Shown: positions 1 through 9,868, counted from the stretch's first letter. The stretch: 64,000 nt of DNA from Eubacterium sp. MSJ-21 (GCF_018918185.1 NZ_JAHLPZ010000009.1:1-64000); one strand, 5' to 3'. Notes: generated by a model from the letters alone, not told the origin. Program-made: numbers and translations.

Positions 1-2
1 CC

Positions 3-539
3 AAACGCGCGCGGTTTCATGGAAGCATGATTGATCGTGAGTTACTGGAGAAAAGCATGGATTTTGAAGAGCTGCCGGAGTCGTTTGTTATCTTTATTAC
101 GGAGAATGATAAGTATAAACAGGGTGTGCCATTATATCATATTGAGCGGACAATTGAGGAAAAAGGATACGCTTTGTTCGAGGACGGATTGCATATTCTA
201 TATGTAAATGGTGAATATCAGGATGTGGATACACCGGTTGGCAGGCTGATGCATGATTTTTATTGTACAAAAGCCGAAGATATGTATAGCAAAGAGTTGG
301 CAGAAGAGGTAAAATATTTGAAAGAGACGGAAGGAGGCCGGGAGCATATGTGTAAAATCTTAGAGGAAATGTGTGAAGAGGTTGCGGAACAGGTAGAGAA
401 AGAGACACAGAAGCGTGTTGCCAAGGAAACAGTGAAGTCACTGTTAGCATTGGGAAAACTTTCACATGAAGATATATCTGTGAGTACAGGACTTTCGTTG
501 GAGGAGGTTGAGGAGCTGGCGTCGCAGAAGACAGCATAA
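3..539 (+). CDS. Rpn family PD-(D/E)XK nuclease/transposase, C-terminal part
   Basis: The reading frame is open to the left window edge, so this is the 3' part of a longer gene; the first internal ATG is at 27 but codons upstream of it read on as protein (RARFHGSMIDRELL), which matches the family core. The region after it (SFVIFITENDKY, then PLYHIE) resembles the strand-rich end of the PD-(D/E)XK domain of Rpn-type recombination-promoting nucleases. The rest is a Glu/Lys-rich helical tail ending in a short segment that looks like a helix-turn-helix (LSHEDISVSTGLSLEEVEEL). These genes are multicopy in Lachnospiraceae and their role as DNA nucleases in recombination is established only for a few members. 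The catalytic residues would lie upstream and cannot be checked. Confidence 0.75.
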   Translation, partial: KRARFHGSMIDRELLEKSMDFEELPESFVIFITENDKYKQGVPLYHIERTIEEKGYALFEDGLHILYVNGEYQDVDTPVGRLMHDFYCTKAEDMYSKELAEEVKYLKETEGGREHMCKILEEMCEEVAEQVEKETQKRVAKETVKSLLALGKLSHEDISVSTGLSLEEVEELASQKTA

Positions 540-573
540 GAAATGAATCAGCAGGGAAGCAATCCCCCTAAAA

Positions 574-1075
574 GAAGCATGCAAAAGCCCGTATGGATTC
601 CCCAATCCATACGGGTTTCCTATGTAAAACACACAGCGAGTTATTGCATCCGAACATCAATAACTCAATCTCTCCCCAAGATGTTCAAAGGTGTTTTCTT
701 TGAACAAGATTATTGTAGCAAAAATGGCTGAAAAAACAACCCGTGTGGCATACTTGACGCGATTTTCGACGTACATTTTCATTTTAGGGGATAAAAATGG
801 TATTTTTTATTAGGAGGGCTCTAATATTTGCTTGATTTTAGCCTCTGTTAGGAAGCATGCAAAAGCCCATATGGATTCCCCAATCCATACGGGCTTCTTA
901 TGTAAAACACACAGCGAGTTATTGTATCCGAACATCAATAACTCAATCTCTCCCCAAGATGTTCAAAGGTGTTTTCTTTGAACAAGATTATTGTAGCAAA
1001 AATGACTGAAAAAACAACCCATTTGGCATACTTGACGCGATTTTCGACGTACATTTTCATTTTTGGGATAAAAAA
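574..1075. repeat. Tandem duplication of a ~222-bp noncoding block
   Basis: Bases 574-797 and 852-1075 are near-identical copies at an offset of 278, separated by about 54 bases of unique sequence. Each copy starts with GAAGCATGC, contains an inverted repeat (588-615 and 866-893), and ends in ATTTTCATTTT followed by ATAAAAA. Differences are scattered point changes and a one-base indel near the end. No convincing gene lies in 541-1162; short frames here are not supported by ribosome sites. Confidence 0.85.
588..618 (+). terminator. Probable terminator after Rpn gene (repeat copy 1)
   Basis: Perfect 12-bp stem, CCCGTATGGATT (588-599) with AATCCATACGGG (604-615), loop CCCC, followed by only three T. 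The stem is strong but the T-tract is short. Copy 2 of the repeat has the same hairpin at 866-893 with one A/C mismatch. Confidence 0.55.
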
Positions 1076-1094
1076 GCGCATTTCACACAAATTA

Positions 1095-1123
1095 TATACA
1101 ATCCATTCAAATCCATGTATAAT
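1095..1123 (+). promoter_or_regulatory. Sigma-A type promoter for YfhO gene
   Basis: TATACA (1095-1100), 17-base spacer, TATAAT (1118-1123), placing the start about 30-35 bases before the ATG at 1163. It lies just after the second copy of the duplicated block. Confidence 0.6.
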
Positions 1124-1162
1124 ATCCCATAACAAACTCTACACAAAGGAATATAAGCAAAG

Positions 1163-3694
1163 ATGTCAGACAAATTGAAACAATTATCAACTTCGAAGAA
1201 GCGTTTTTTATTATGTGCCAGTGCGTTTTTACTTACATTGGCGGCGATGTATGCCATGTATATCGTGATGAAGGTCCCACCTTTTGGAAATCGGTCGATT
1301 GCATGGGAGGATGCAGATATACAGTATCTGGATTTTTTCTCTTATTTTCGTGACGTACTCCTGGGGAAAAATCGAATTGCATATAGCATGACCAATACAT
1401 TGGGAAATGGTGGAATTGGATTATACAGTTATTATCTGGCGAGTCCGTTTAATCTGCTGGTCGTATTGTTTAAACAGTCGCAGTTGGAAGTTTTTTTCTC
1501 TTTGCTGGTTGCTTTGAAGGTGGCTGCAGCTTCTACGACAGCGTGCTATTTTTTGCAGGTGCGGTTTGCAGATCGGATTGATGCGGTGATTACCGTGCTG
1601 CTTGCCTGTGGATATGGGATGATGCAGTATGATCTGGCGCAATGTTCGAATGTGATGTGGCTGGATGGTGTATATATGCTGCCACTTATGCTGCTTGGCG
1701 TGTATAAGGTTGTTGAGAAGAAACAGATTCATCCACTTGCCATTGCGACGGCACTGTCGATTCTGTTTAACTGGTATACGGGTGGCATTAACTGCCTGTT
1801 TTCCATCTTTTATGTTGTAATCGAATATGCTTTGTATATGTGTCGGGAGAAAGTATCGGTAAAGCAGGTATTCCGGGCGATTATCCGTTATGGGATTGCC
1901 ATGCTGCTTGGTGTCTGTATGAGTGCAGTGTTGTTTTTGCCGACGGTATTTGATTTGCGAAAGGGCAAAGGCAGCAGCTTTAATCTGGAAATGCTACGTA
2001 ATTCATTCTCAGGAAATCCGTTGTTTGTGATTCGTGATTACACGATCGGGGGAATCAGTACGCCGACGGAGGCATCCTTATTTGCCGGAAGCCTGATTTT
2101 GATTGGATGTCTGGCTGTGTATTTCAATCATAATTATAAATGGTCTGAAAAAATCGTGCTTGGTATCGGTATGATATGTAGCCTGGTAGTGTTTTTCTAT
2201 GCACCGACGCATTTGCTGTTTTCTCTGTTGAAAAATGCGTCCAGTTATTGGTTCCGTTATTCCTATGTCAGCATTTTTTATCTGTTGTTTGTGGCGGGAA
2301 ATGCGTATGCAAAGCCGGATAAAAAGCTGCGGTACTGGATAATCGTGCTTCCATATCTTGCTGTTTATCTGATATTGAGTATCGTGCGGCCGCGCTACAC
2401 ATGGATTCAGGTCGGTTTAACTGCAGCATTTGTAATTGTGATCGCAGTAGGCTTGCAGCTTGGAATACAGAAAGCACCGTCAGGGAAAAAACGGATAGCC
2501 TTACTAGCTTTGCTGACCGTGTGTGCGATCGCAGAGCTGGACGCGAACGCCTGTTATCTGAGTTCTACGTATTGTCTGAAAAAAGCGGATGCATATCGGT
2601 CCTATGTGACGGAGACGGACAAGCAGCTTGGTGTGCTACGAGCCTATGATCAGGGACAATATCGGATTTCGCAGACAAGTCGGCGGTCAAATGTTGCACA
2701 TCTGGACGAATCATTGGGGTATAATTATTGGGGAAACACAGGTTATACATCGAGTCCGGACAATCAGCAGCTTCAGCTGTTAAACCGGTTGGGCTATAAA
2801 ATGCATGGGGAGTGTCTGAATGTGGTTGCCGGTTCTATATTAGCTGCGGATTCCCTGCTTGGTGTAAAGTATGTTATTTCAGAACAGACATATCCGGGAT
2901 TGCTCCCGATACAGGAGCTGCCGGAAGCAAATGGAAAGCAGGTATATGAAAATCCATATTGCCTGCCTCTTGCGAGCAGATACATACCGAAAGATGAGAC
3001 ATATACAAATCCGTTTGAGTATCAGAATCTGCTGTATAGCGAGCTTTGCGGGGAACAGGTAGAGATTTATACCCGGCTGAATGTTACAAGCCATACAGAG
3101 GAAAATAAGCGTATTTATGACATACAGATTCCGGATGGAAACCATGTTGTGTATGGAAATATCGAGACAGACCGCTATGTGAAGGGGCGTGTGGGACGCG
3201 TCGGAAGTGATGGAAATGGTTATTCGGACTGGCTTTCTATGGGTGTATTTTACATTGCACATGAACCTGAAGAATCAGAGATATCGGTTTATTTTTCATA
3301 TCCAGAGGAACTTATGATCTGGGATGAGCAGTTTTATGCTTTGAATCTGGATGCTTTGCATATGGCAACGCAGAAAATCACTGAGAAACAGCCGGAACAG
3401 CTGGATATTGAAAATGGCAAAGTTTCCTGCACAGTGACGGCACAGGCAGGGGAGTCTCTGTACCTGTCTGTTCCATATGGCGCCGGATGGACAGTGACAA
3501 GAAACGGAGTTCCTGTCGAAGCGGATATGTTTGCAGAATGTATGACATCTATTCCTCTTGAAGAAGGGGAAAATGTAATTGAGATGACCTATCGCATCCC
3601 GCATATGCGCAAGGCAATTCTGATATCATTATTTGGCGTGTGCTGTCTTGTGGGGATTCTGATCGTGCAGAAAAAACGAAAGCATGATTTTTAA
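1163..3694 (+). CDS. YfhO family polytopic membrane protein
   Basis: An 843-residue protein with about a dozen hydrophobic helices in residues 15-460, a large extracytoplasmic domain of about 350 residues, and a last transmembrane helix before a short basic tail (KKRKHDF). The N-terminal region with the acidic motif WEDADIQYLDFF and GNGGIGLYSYYLASPFN is characteristic of the YfhO family, a GT-C-like glycosyltransferase-fold group implicated in surface polymer (lipoteichoic acid) glycosylation in bacilli. The donor and acceptor here are unknown. The ATG has an AAAGGA site 12 bases upstream, rather far. A terminator follows directly, so this is probably a single-gene transcript. Confidence 0.85.
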   Translation: MSDKLKQLSTSKKRFLLCASAFLLTLAAMYAMYIVMKVPPFGNRSIAWEDADIQYLDFFSYFRDVLLGKNRIAYSMTNTLGNGGIGLYSYYLASPFNLLVVLFKQSQLEVFFSLLVALKVAAASTTACYFLQVRFADRIDAVITVLLACGYGMMQYDLAQCSNVMWLDGVYMLPLMLLGVYKVVEKKQIHPLAIATALSILFNWYTGGINCLFSIFYVVIEYALYMCREKVSVKQVFRAIIRYGIAMLLGVCMSAVLFLPTVFDLRKGKGSSFNLEMLRNSFSGNPLFVIRDYTIGGISTPTEASLFAGSLILIGCLAVYFNHNYKWSEKIVLGIGMICSLVVFFYAPTHLLFSLLKNASSYWFRYSYVSIFYLLFVAGNAYAKPDKKLRYWIIVLPYLAVYLILSIVRPRYTWIQVGLTAAFVIVIAVGLQLGIQKAPSGKKRIALLALLTVCAIAELDANACYLSSTYCLKKADAYRSYVTETDKQLGVLRAYDQGQYRISQTSRRSNVAHLDESLGYNYWGNTGYTSSPDNQQLQLLNRLGYKMHGECLNVVAGSILAADSLLGVKYVISEQTYPGLLPIQELPEANGKQVYENPYCLPLASRYIPKDETYTNPFEYQNLLYSELCGEQVEIYTRLNVTSHTEENKRIYDIQIPDGNHVVYGNIETDRYVKGRVGRVGSDGNGYSDWLSMGVFYIAHEPEESEISVYFSYPEELMIWDEQFYALNLDALHMATQKITEKQPEQLDIENGKVSCTVTAQAGESLYLSVPYGAGWTVTRNGVPVEADMFAECMTSIPLEEGENVIEMTYRIPHMRKAILISLFGVCCLVGILIVQKKRKHDF

Positions 3695-3713
3695 GTGAAT
3701 ACGGATATATGCC

Positions 3714-3747
3714 AATCCCTCAGCATACATTTTGCTGAGGGATTTTT
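3714..3747 (+). terminator. Intrinsic terminator of YfhO gene
   Basis: 12-bp perfect stem AATCCCTCAGCA (3714-3725) with TGCTGAGGGATT (3733-3744), then a T-run. It sits inside the upstream extension of the next open frame, which helps reject a start at 3695 for the protease. Confidence 0.85.
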
Positions 3748-3763
3748 ATGTTTAGGAGCTGCG

Positions 3764-5551
3764 ATGGACACAGAGTTATATAGTTCAGCGTGTGAGGCGT
3801 ATATTTACGACGAAGATGTGTTGGATTTTCTGGTGAAATATGACAACAATCTGGCGGGGGAATTACAGATATTACAACCGGACTGTGTAACGGTGATCAA
3901 CAGTCAGTTTCTGGTGGCATACCGGCGCGCTTATGATGCATATGGGATGCCTGTTTCAACACAGGAATTATTCCGGCTTGGGTATGACCGGATTCCAAAG
4001 TGCTATGGGCTGACGGATACGTCGGCGCTACAGGGGATCGGCGTGGGCGCAATACAAAACGTGCCGGGGCTTTCCCTGTTTGGAAAAGATGTACTGATTG
4101 GATTTGTGGATACCGGAATTGATTTTGCAAACCCTTTGTTTCGACGGCCCGATGGTACATGCCGCGTGCGGGCTATCTGGGATCAGACGCAGGAACTGCC
4201 GGTGAATCCGATATTTGGGTATGGACGGGAATACACACAGGAAGAACTGAATCTTGCCGCGCAGTCGGAACAGCCATATATACTTGTTTCAAGCCGCGAT
4301 ACAGATGGGCATGGAACTTTTCTTGCCTCTGTGGCTGCCGGGAATATGTATACAGAGGGAGGAGATATCTTTTCCGGCGTGGCACCGGAGACAGAGATTT
4401 TGATGGTTAAATTAAAACCGGCAAAGCGGAGGCTGCGGGAATTTTTTCTGATTCCTGCGGACGTACCATGTTATTCAGAGGCGGATATCATACTTGGCGT
4501 CAAGTATCTGATCAATAAGGCGATGGAGCTTGGAAAGCCGCTGGTAATCTGTCTGGGGCTTGGAACGAATCAGGGCGATCACAATGGAAATCTGAATCTG
4601 GAATTATATCTGGATACAATCGTAACATTACCCGGTGTCTGTGTAGTGGGAAGCGCCGGGAATGAGCTTGGTGCGGGCGGACATTTCGCAAGCTTATCGA
4701 CCATCCATCCGGGCAATCAGAATGGCATGGTGCGACCACAGACACGGACAGTCAGAAATGAGATGGAGATTTATGTAGAGGATGTGAATCCGGGATTTTG
4801 CCTGGAAATCTGGGGGCGTGCACCGAGTCTGTATCAGATTGCAGTATATTCTCCAACCGGACAAAAATTTGACCAGTTGCTTCCGAACCGGGATACATCC
4901 GGTATGATTACATATCTGTATGAGGGAACTGTGTTATATGCGGAAAGCATCGTCGTGGAGAATAATTCGGGAGATCCGTTTATCTTACTGCGATTTGAGC
5001 GGCCAGCGCCTGGAATCTGGCGTATCGAAGTGACAGAAAATTATAGTGGATTCCCAGCTGGTTATGATGCGTGGCTGCCAATCCGGCAATTTTTGGAGGG
5101 AAATACACGTTTTTCCAGACCAGATCCGGAGGTGATTTTATGTGCCCCTGCAAATGCACGTGGAACGATTACCGTGGCAGGCTATAATCATTTGGACAAT
5201 TCCCTCTATGTAGAATCAAGTCGGGGATATACCCGGAAAGGACGGATACAACCGGATTTTGCAGCACCGGCTGTCCGGGTTTCCGGTCTGTTGGCAGGAG
5301 GGAGTGGCACACGCCCGTTGTTTGTGAGAAGAAGCGGAACCAGCGTGGCTGCTGCACTGACTGCCGGCGCTGCGGCATTGCTTCTGGAATGGGGTATCGT
5401 GCAGGGAAATAATTTCAGTATGAATACGGAAGTAATTCGCCAGATACTGATTCGGGGAGCCAGAAACGTTGTGGATATAGGATATCCAAACTCTGCCTGG
5501 GGATGGGGCGCGCTGGATGTTGCTCATGCATTTGAGATTCTGCGAGGATGA
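3764..5551 (+). CDS. S8 family (subtilisin-like) serine protease
   Basis: A 595-residue subtilase. The catalytic triad is visible: Asp116 in FVDTGID, His183 in DGHGTFLAS and Ser527 in SGTSVAAA. The long spacing between His and Ser contains an inserted beta-rich domain, as in Csp-type clostridial subtilases. No signal peptide or membrane segment is seen at the N-terminus, so it is probably cytoplasmic or released by another route. The start was placed at ATG 3764 because AGGAG lies 5 bases upstream and because the frame upstream runs through the terminator of the previous gene. Csp proteases process spore cortex hydrolases in Clostridium perfringens; whether this one does so is not shown by context, as no spore genes are adjacent. 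Confidence 0.9.
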   Translation: MDTELYSSACEAYIYDEDVLDFLVKYDNNLAGELQILQPDCVTVINSQFLVAYRRAYDAYGMPVSTQELFRLGYDRIPKCYGLTDTSALQGIGVGAIQNVPGLSLFGKDVLIGFVDTGIDFANPLFRRPDGTCRVRAIWDQTQELPVNPIFGYGREYTQEELNLAAQSEQPYILVSSRDTDGHGTFLASVAAGNMYTEGGDIFSGVAPETEILMVKLKPAKRRLREFFLIPADVPCYSEADIILGVKYLINKAMELGKPLVICLGLGTNQGDHNGNLNLELYLDTIVTLPGVCVVGSAGNELGAGGHFASLSTIHPGNQNGMVRPQTRTVRNEMEIYVEDVNPGFCLEIWGRAPSLYQIAVYSPTGQKFDQLLPNRDTSGMITYLYEGTVLYAESIVVENNSGDPFILLRFERPAPGIWRIEVTENYSGFPAGYDAWLPIRQFLEGNTRFSRPDPEVILCAPANARGTITVAGYNHLDNSLYVESSRGYTRKGRIQPDFAAPAVRVSGLLAGGSGTRPLFVRRSGTSVAAALTAGAAALLLEWGIVQGNNFSMNTEVIRQILIRGARNVVDIGYPNSAWGWGALDVAHAFEILRG

Positions 5552-5650
5552 AAACGACGGAACATGCATCTGGACAAATGACGAAAAAAAGGGTATCATA
5601 AAGGAAATATGTCAATACGATTCAAAATAAAAACAGGAGTTGTATAGAGT

Positions 5651-6418
5651 ATGGTATGTAAGCATTGTAAGGCGGAAAATGAAGACGGGGCATTGTTTTG
5701 CAGTAGTTGTGGAAAACCGCTGGAGGATGAGGAACACGAGCGCACACAGATGCGTGGAAACACAAAATTATATATTGGAATATCTATTGCGTTGATGGTA
5801 TTTCTGGCGAGTGGACTGGTCTTTGGTTTCTTTTACTTTAGCAACAAAGTACAGAAAGCAAATGATGAGCGTAACACGATTGCGTCGGAGAGCGATGTTG
5901 CAGCGAATTATTTCCGTTCCCAGATTCGGGAACAGGAGGATGCAATCGCAGAGTTGCAGTCTCAGATTGATCTTCTGAAAGCGTCGATTGCAGATTATCA
6001 GAACAAAGAAGCAGATTATAAGAAGCAGATTACAGCGCTTGAAGATAAGGAAGAAGCAATGGATGGTCTGGCAAGCTTTACGGATGCAGTGCCATCACAG
6101 GGCTATGAAGATATGTTTGTCAGTGATACCTTCTTGAAGTGCACGTCATCCGTGACAGAGACAACAGAGGAAGGCGAGGGCGCAACGGAATCACAGACAC
6201 CACAGGAGACTGTACTTCGCGTATGTATTTCCGGAGATATTGAGGTAAGCGTAGAATCTTCGGATGAGGATGTTGCAAGCTTTGCATGGGATACTTCACC
6301 GGTCGGACCGTCGGTAGCGAGGTTACGTGTGATCCCGGGAAAGAAAGGAACGGCGATTTTAACGTTTACAAACAACTTAAATGACGAACAGATTAAGGTG
6401 TATGTCTATGTACAGTAA
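5651..6418 (+). CDS. Zinc-ribbon, single-pass membrane, coiled-coil protein
   Basis: A 255-residue protein starting with a zinc ribbon (CKHCKAENEDGALFCSSCG, two CxxC knuckles), one transmembrane helix at about residues 38-62, a coiled coil (about 65-135, heptad-rich with repeated AIAELQSQI-type segments) and a C-terminal beta-rich domain of about 90 residues that resembles a bacterial Ig-like fold. The zinc ribbon would be cytoplasmic and the coiled coil and C-terminal domain outside. No specific function is recognised. It converges on prs and shares a bidirectional terminator with it. Confidence 0.7.
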   Translation: MVCKHCKAENEDGALFCSSCGKPLEDEEHERTQMRGNTKLYIGISIALMVFLASGLVFGFFYFSNKVQKANDERNTIASESDVAANYFRSQIREQEDAIAELQSQIDLLKASIADYQNKEADYKKQITALEDKEEAMDGLASFTDAVPSQGYEDMFVSDTFLKCTSSVTETTEEGEGATESQTPQETVLRVCISGDIEVSVESSDEDVASFAWDTSPVGPSVARLRVIPGKKGTAILTFTNNLNDEQIKVYVYVQ

Positions 6419-6430
6419 TATAGAATAAAT

Positions 6431-6468
6431 AAAAGAAGCACGGTTCATCTTTGAACTGTGCTTCTTTT
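6431..6468. terminator. Bidirectional terminator between zinc-ribbon gene and prs
   Basis: AAAAGAAGCACGGTTCA pairs with TTGAACTGTGCTTCTTTT (one G-T wobble), with A-run on the left and T-run on the right, so it can terminate both converging genes. Confidence 0.9.
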
Positions 6469-6478
6469 GTGCTTTGAT

Positions 6479-7684
6479 TTATACGGTTGGAGCTTTGTAG
6501 TTATCGGAGATTGTTCCGAACTCCTTGTACTCCTGAATTCTTGACTGAATACGCTCAGACTGATCCAACAGACTACTGATGGAAGCATTGTGATTCAGGT
6601 GATCAATCAAGGTTGCGATATATTTGCTCAAGTCAGCAGATTCATACCAGTCATGGTTGAAGAGCTCTGGATCCTGATATGTGAGGTTTGTAGTAATAAC
6701 CTTTTCGATGGTTCCCTCTGCCTTTGCCTGATCAAAGATATCCAGACCGGCAGTAAACAGACCGAAGGTTGCAAGACAGTAAACACGTCTAGCCTTGCGT
6801 GCTTTCAGCTGACGGGCAACATCCAGCATACTTTCACCGGAAGCAATCATATCATCGATGATGATTACATCCTTGCCCTCTACGCTGTCTCCTAAGAATT
6901 CATGAGCAACAATAGGGTTCTTACCATTTACGATCGTTGTATAATCACGTCTCTTATAGAACATACCAACATCGACACCTAAATGGTTTGCAAAGTAGAT
7001 TGCACGGTTCATGGCACCTTCATCCGGGCTGATCACCATCATGTGATCGCTATCCAATGTCAGATCCGGAGTTGTACGGAGCAGTGTCTTGATGAACTGA
7101 TAGGTTGGCATGATATTTTCAAAGCCACTGTACGGAATGGCGTTTTGGACACGTGGATCGTGAGCATCAAATGTTATGATGTTGTCAACGCCAAGTCCGA
7201 CTAATTCCTGCAATGCGATTGCACAGTCTAAGGACTCGCGGCTGCTGCGCTTATGCTGGCGGCTCTCATACATGAAAGGCATGATAACTGTGATACGGTT
7301 TGCCTTGCCCGCCATGGCGGCAATGACACGTTTCATATCGGAATAATGGTCATCCGGGGACATCATATTGGTCTTGCCACAAATCTTGTACTCAATGCTA
7401 TGGTTTACAACATCCACCATAATATATACATCGGTACCACGCACGGAATCCTGTAAAGTACCTTTTGCTTCACCGGAACCAAAACGTGGACAGGATGACT
7501 TCAGAATATAAGAATCTCTCTCATAGCCTGCAAATGTGATGTTATCCTTGTGTTCGTTGTGACGTTCTGCTCTCCAGCGTGCAAGGTAGCTATCGACTTT
7601 TTCTCCGAGGGCTTTGCAGCTCTCCAAAGGGATAATTCCGAGCTTTCCGACTGGAACTGTAATAAGATGACTTGAATCTGGCAT
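6479..7684 (-). CDS. prs: Ribose-phosphate pyrophosphokinase
   Basis: Makes PRPP from ribose 5-phosphate and ATP for nucleotide, His and Trp synthesis. The PRPP-binding loop DVIIIDDMIASGESM is clear, as are the first phosphoribosyl-synthetase half with PFMYESRQHKR and the FDAHDPRVQNA segment. At 401 residues it is longer than the usual 310-320, with an extended N-terminus and a C-terminal tail, as in the Lachnospiraceae form. I place the start at the ATG at 7684 (MPDSSHLI) because GGAGG lies 8 bases upstream; the ATG 15 bases earlier (7699) would have the ribosome site inside the gene. It is transcribed behind dnaD-dnaI, 22 bases after dnaI. Confidence 0.93.
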   Translation of the reverse strand: MPDSSHLITVPVGKLGIIPLESCKALGEKVDSYLARWRAERHNEHKDNITFAGYERDSYILKSSCPRFGSGEAKGTLQDSVRGTDVYIMVDVVNHSIEYKICGKTNMMSPDDHYSDMKRVIAAMAGKANRITVIMPFMYESRQHKRSSRESLDCAIALQELVGLGVDNIITFDAHDPRVQNAIPYSGFENIMPTYQFIKTLLRTTPDLTLDSDHMMVISPDEGAMNRAIYFANHLGVDVGMFYKRRDYTTIVNGKNPIVAHEFLGDSVEGKDVIIIDDMIASGESMLDVARQLKARKARRVYCLATFGLFTAGLDIFDQAKAEGTIEKVITTNLTYQDPELFNHDWYESADLSKYIATLIDHLNHNASISSLLDQSERIQSRIQEYKEFGTISDNYKAPTV

Positions 7685-7706
7685 GATTTTTTCCTCCATT
7701 GTGTGA

Positions 7707-8726
7707 TTACAGCTTAGAACCCTGTATCATTTCTTTTTTTCTTTTTTGATACCTTATGTTTTCACCGTACAACTGTAGTACAGTGTAACGTTCAATAATA
7801 CGGGACATGATACGCTCGGAATATCGTTCCTGTAATTCCTTCATGGAAAGATTGGTCGAGATGACCGTTGATTTTCCTGCAAGTCCCCTCTGGTTGATGA
7901 CCTCGAAAAGCTTTGAGCAGACGAATGCATTCGTTGTCTCGGTTCCTAAATCATCAATTATCAACAATTCGCTATTATAAATATAATTGTATAATTGTTC
8001 AAGCTCTAATTTTTTATTCATTACATATTGTCCAAATACCTGCTCAAATAAATCATTTGCTGACAGGTATAAAACAGTATGTCCTTCGTCCAACAATGCC
8101 TTAGCAATACAGTTTGTGAGAAATGTTTTGCCAAGACCGGTTTCTCCATATAATAACAGATTTCCGCGATCTGTGTTCTGCACGGCGAAAGTATCTACAA
8201 AACGGCGGACCAGATGCAGGATATTCTTTGCGTTGTCATATGGACTGACCGGCCAGCTGCGATTCTCTGGAATAACAGGATTGTAATAATCCAGATCAAA
8301 GGTATCGAAATTCTCAGAATCAAGGATCTGAGTCATGTTCGATTGCAAATAGAGTGCATCGACAATATGGCGCTCGAAACAGGCACATACGTTTCCGTCC
8401 ACGTAAGCGAGATCTTTGCAGATCGGGCAGTCATAAATCGGATCCAGATAGGTGGCAGGGTAACCATGTGCCATCAGTAATTCCTGTATACGGGCAGAAT
8501 TGCTGCGATTCTGACTGGAGACTTCCTGCGTATCAGCATTCTGTCCGAGCGCTTTCTTTTTCGCAAGTGCAATATAGGACAGCTTGCTTTCGGATTGCAG
8601 TTTTTTTATCTCAGGAATCTTCGCGTAGATTTCCTCCTGTCGTTCCTGTAAACGCCGTTTGTTCCGTAAGCGGACCTGTTCGTAATCGTGCAGGATATTT
8701 TCTTTTTTCAGTAACTCAAAATTCAT
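7707..8726 (-). CDS. dnaI: DnaI/DnaC-type helicase loader ATPase
   Basis: A 339-residue AAA+ protein with Walker A GETGLGKTF and Walker B ELLIIDDLGTE, followed by a sensor-like STNLS and an arginine-rich box (ERIMSRIIERY). The N-terminal third carries a CxxC...CxC zinc site (CPICKDLAYVDGNVCACF), as in DnaI-type loaders, which load the replicative helicase onto DNA. The ATG overlaps the stop of the upstream dnaD gene by 4 bases (ATGA), so the two are translationally coupled. Together they form a primosome module. Confidence 0.9.
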   Translation of the reverse strand: MNFELLKKENILHDYEQVRLRNKRRLQERQEEIYAKIPEIKKLQSESKLSYIALAKKKALGQNADTQEVSSQNRSNSARIQELLMAHGYPATYLDPIYDCPICKDLAYVDGNVCACFERHIVDALYLQSNMTQILDSENFDTFDLDYYNPVIPENRSWPVSPYDNAKNILHLVRRFVDTFAVQNTDRGNLLLYGETGLGKTFLTNCIAKALLDEGHTVLYLSANDLFEQVFGQYVMNKKLELEQLYNYIYNSELLIIDDLGTETTNAFVCSKLFEVINQRGLAGKSTVISTNLSMKELQERYSERIMSRIIERYTVLQLYGENIRYQKRKKEMIQGSKL

Positions 8727-9868
8727 TTACCGTTTACCTCTTTTTGGAACAGTTTCTCCATTTCGTCAAGTTCAGAGCTCATGTTGCTCTGTGTAAAGTT
8801 TGTAAATGCATTTCCGCTTTTTTTTGTAACAGCAGGGGATTTCTGATTCTTTGCTGTCTCAGCATGTGCAAGATCTTCCTGCTTGATACCGGTAAAGTCT
8901 GTCACACCTGCATTATGCCAGGCTGTTAAAATACCATTTACATATTTGATTGTAGGATTCTGTGTATGTAAAACAGCACGCTTGCAGGCTTCTTCTACGA
9001 TATCTTCCCCGTAGCCATAATCCTTGGTCCATGTCTTAAAAAATTCCTGCTCTATGGTAGTCGGCGCACCACGTTTGATGCCGAGTGTCTTATAGAATAC
9101 ACGGCAGACGCCGCTCATAAGAGTGTATTGTTCCTTTGCCTGAGCTTTTGTTTTGATACCGTCCTGATACCAGCCGATGGCAGTTGCCTCTAAATATCGG
9201 CAGTTTTTCTTCTTCATTGTTGTACAGTATTCAATCAGGTACTCAAATAAGTCCACACTGAATCCAAGTGTATCGTAGATGTACATTAATGATTGTGTAT
9301 CCGACTGTGAAATCGGCTTCTCAAATAAAGTCTCTACCTGATATAATATATCTTCCCAATCCTGATCGCGCAAGAGTTTATCGATATCTTTCTGGGTGAA
9401 TTTCGGCTTTTGCGGTGCAGAAAGCTCCATAGCCGGAGTTGTGATCGGAACAATCTTTGCGGATGCCCGGTTGGAGTCTTCCGACGTGTCAGCTGTTTCA
9501 GTACGCGCAGGAACTGTGTCTGAACGAAGCAATGAAAATGCATCCGGCTCTGTGGATAATTCCATCTCCGGAGTCTTCAAAGGAAGTACTACGATGCCGG
9601 TCGGCTGTCCCTTTCCGTCAAATGTGAGGCGCAGGGCATCTTTCGTTACCCAGTACTTGATTGCGCGACAGATATCTTTTTCTGTGAGGTTGAAATGATC
9701 GGCAATCTCAGCAACTGAGATCTGTTGTCTGCTGTTCAGCAGACGGATCAGATACAGATATACTTTTACAAACTCCCCGTTTGCATCTGTCATATAATAG
9801 TCGATAAAAAAGTTTGAGATTGAAGAATAAGTCTCGCTATTTTCAGTTGAAATCGTAATCGTCTTCAT
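8723..9868 (-). CDS. dnaD: DnaD-like replication initiation protein
   Basis: A 381-residue protein with an N-terminal winged-helix domain (about residues 35-85: SVAEIADHFNLTEKDICRAI), a variable linker rich in Ser/Thr/Glu, and a C-terminal DnaB2/DnaD domain ending in the conserved YxxGILTAWHNAGV motif (about residue 305). DnaD remodels DNA and helps recruit the helicase loader at origins and stalled forks, which fits its coupling with dnaI. The promoter lies 47-74 bases upstream and carries DnaA boxes on its far side. Confidence 0.87.
   Translation of the reverse strand: MKTITISTENSETYSSISNFFIDYYMTDANGEFVKVYLYLIRLLNSRQQISVAEIADHFNLTEKDICRAIKYWVTKDALRLTFDGKGQPTGIVVLPLKTPEMELSTEPDAFSLLRSDTVPARTETADTSEDSNRASAKIVPITTPAMELSAPQKPKFTQKDIDKLLRDQDWEDILYQVETLFEKPISQSDTQSLMYIYDTLGFSVDLFEYLIEYCTTMKKKNCRYLEATAIGWYQDGIKTKAQAKEQYTLMSGVCRVFYKTLGIKRGAPTTIEQEFFKTWTKDYGYGEDIVEEACKRAVLHTQNPTIKYVNGILTAWHNAGVTDFTGIKQEDLAHAETAKNQKSPAVTKKSGNAFTNFTQSNMSSELDEMEKLFQKEVNGK

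Noticed and set aside
3695-3763. N-terminal extension of the subtilisin-like protease from GTG 3695
   Set aside because: The extension is translated terminator hairpin of the upstream gene and has no ribosome site; ATG 3764 has AGGAG.
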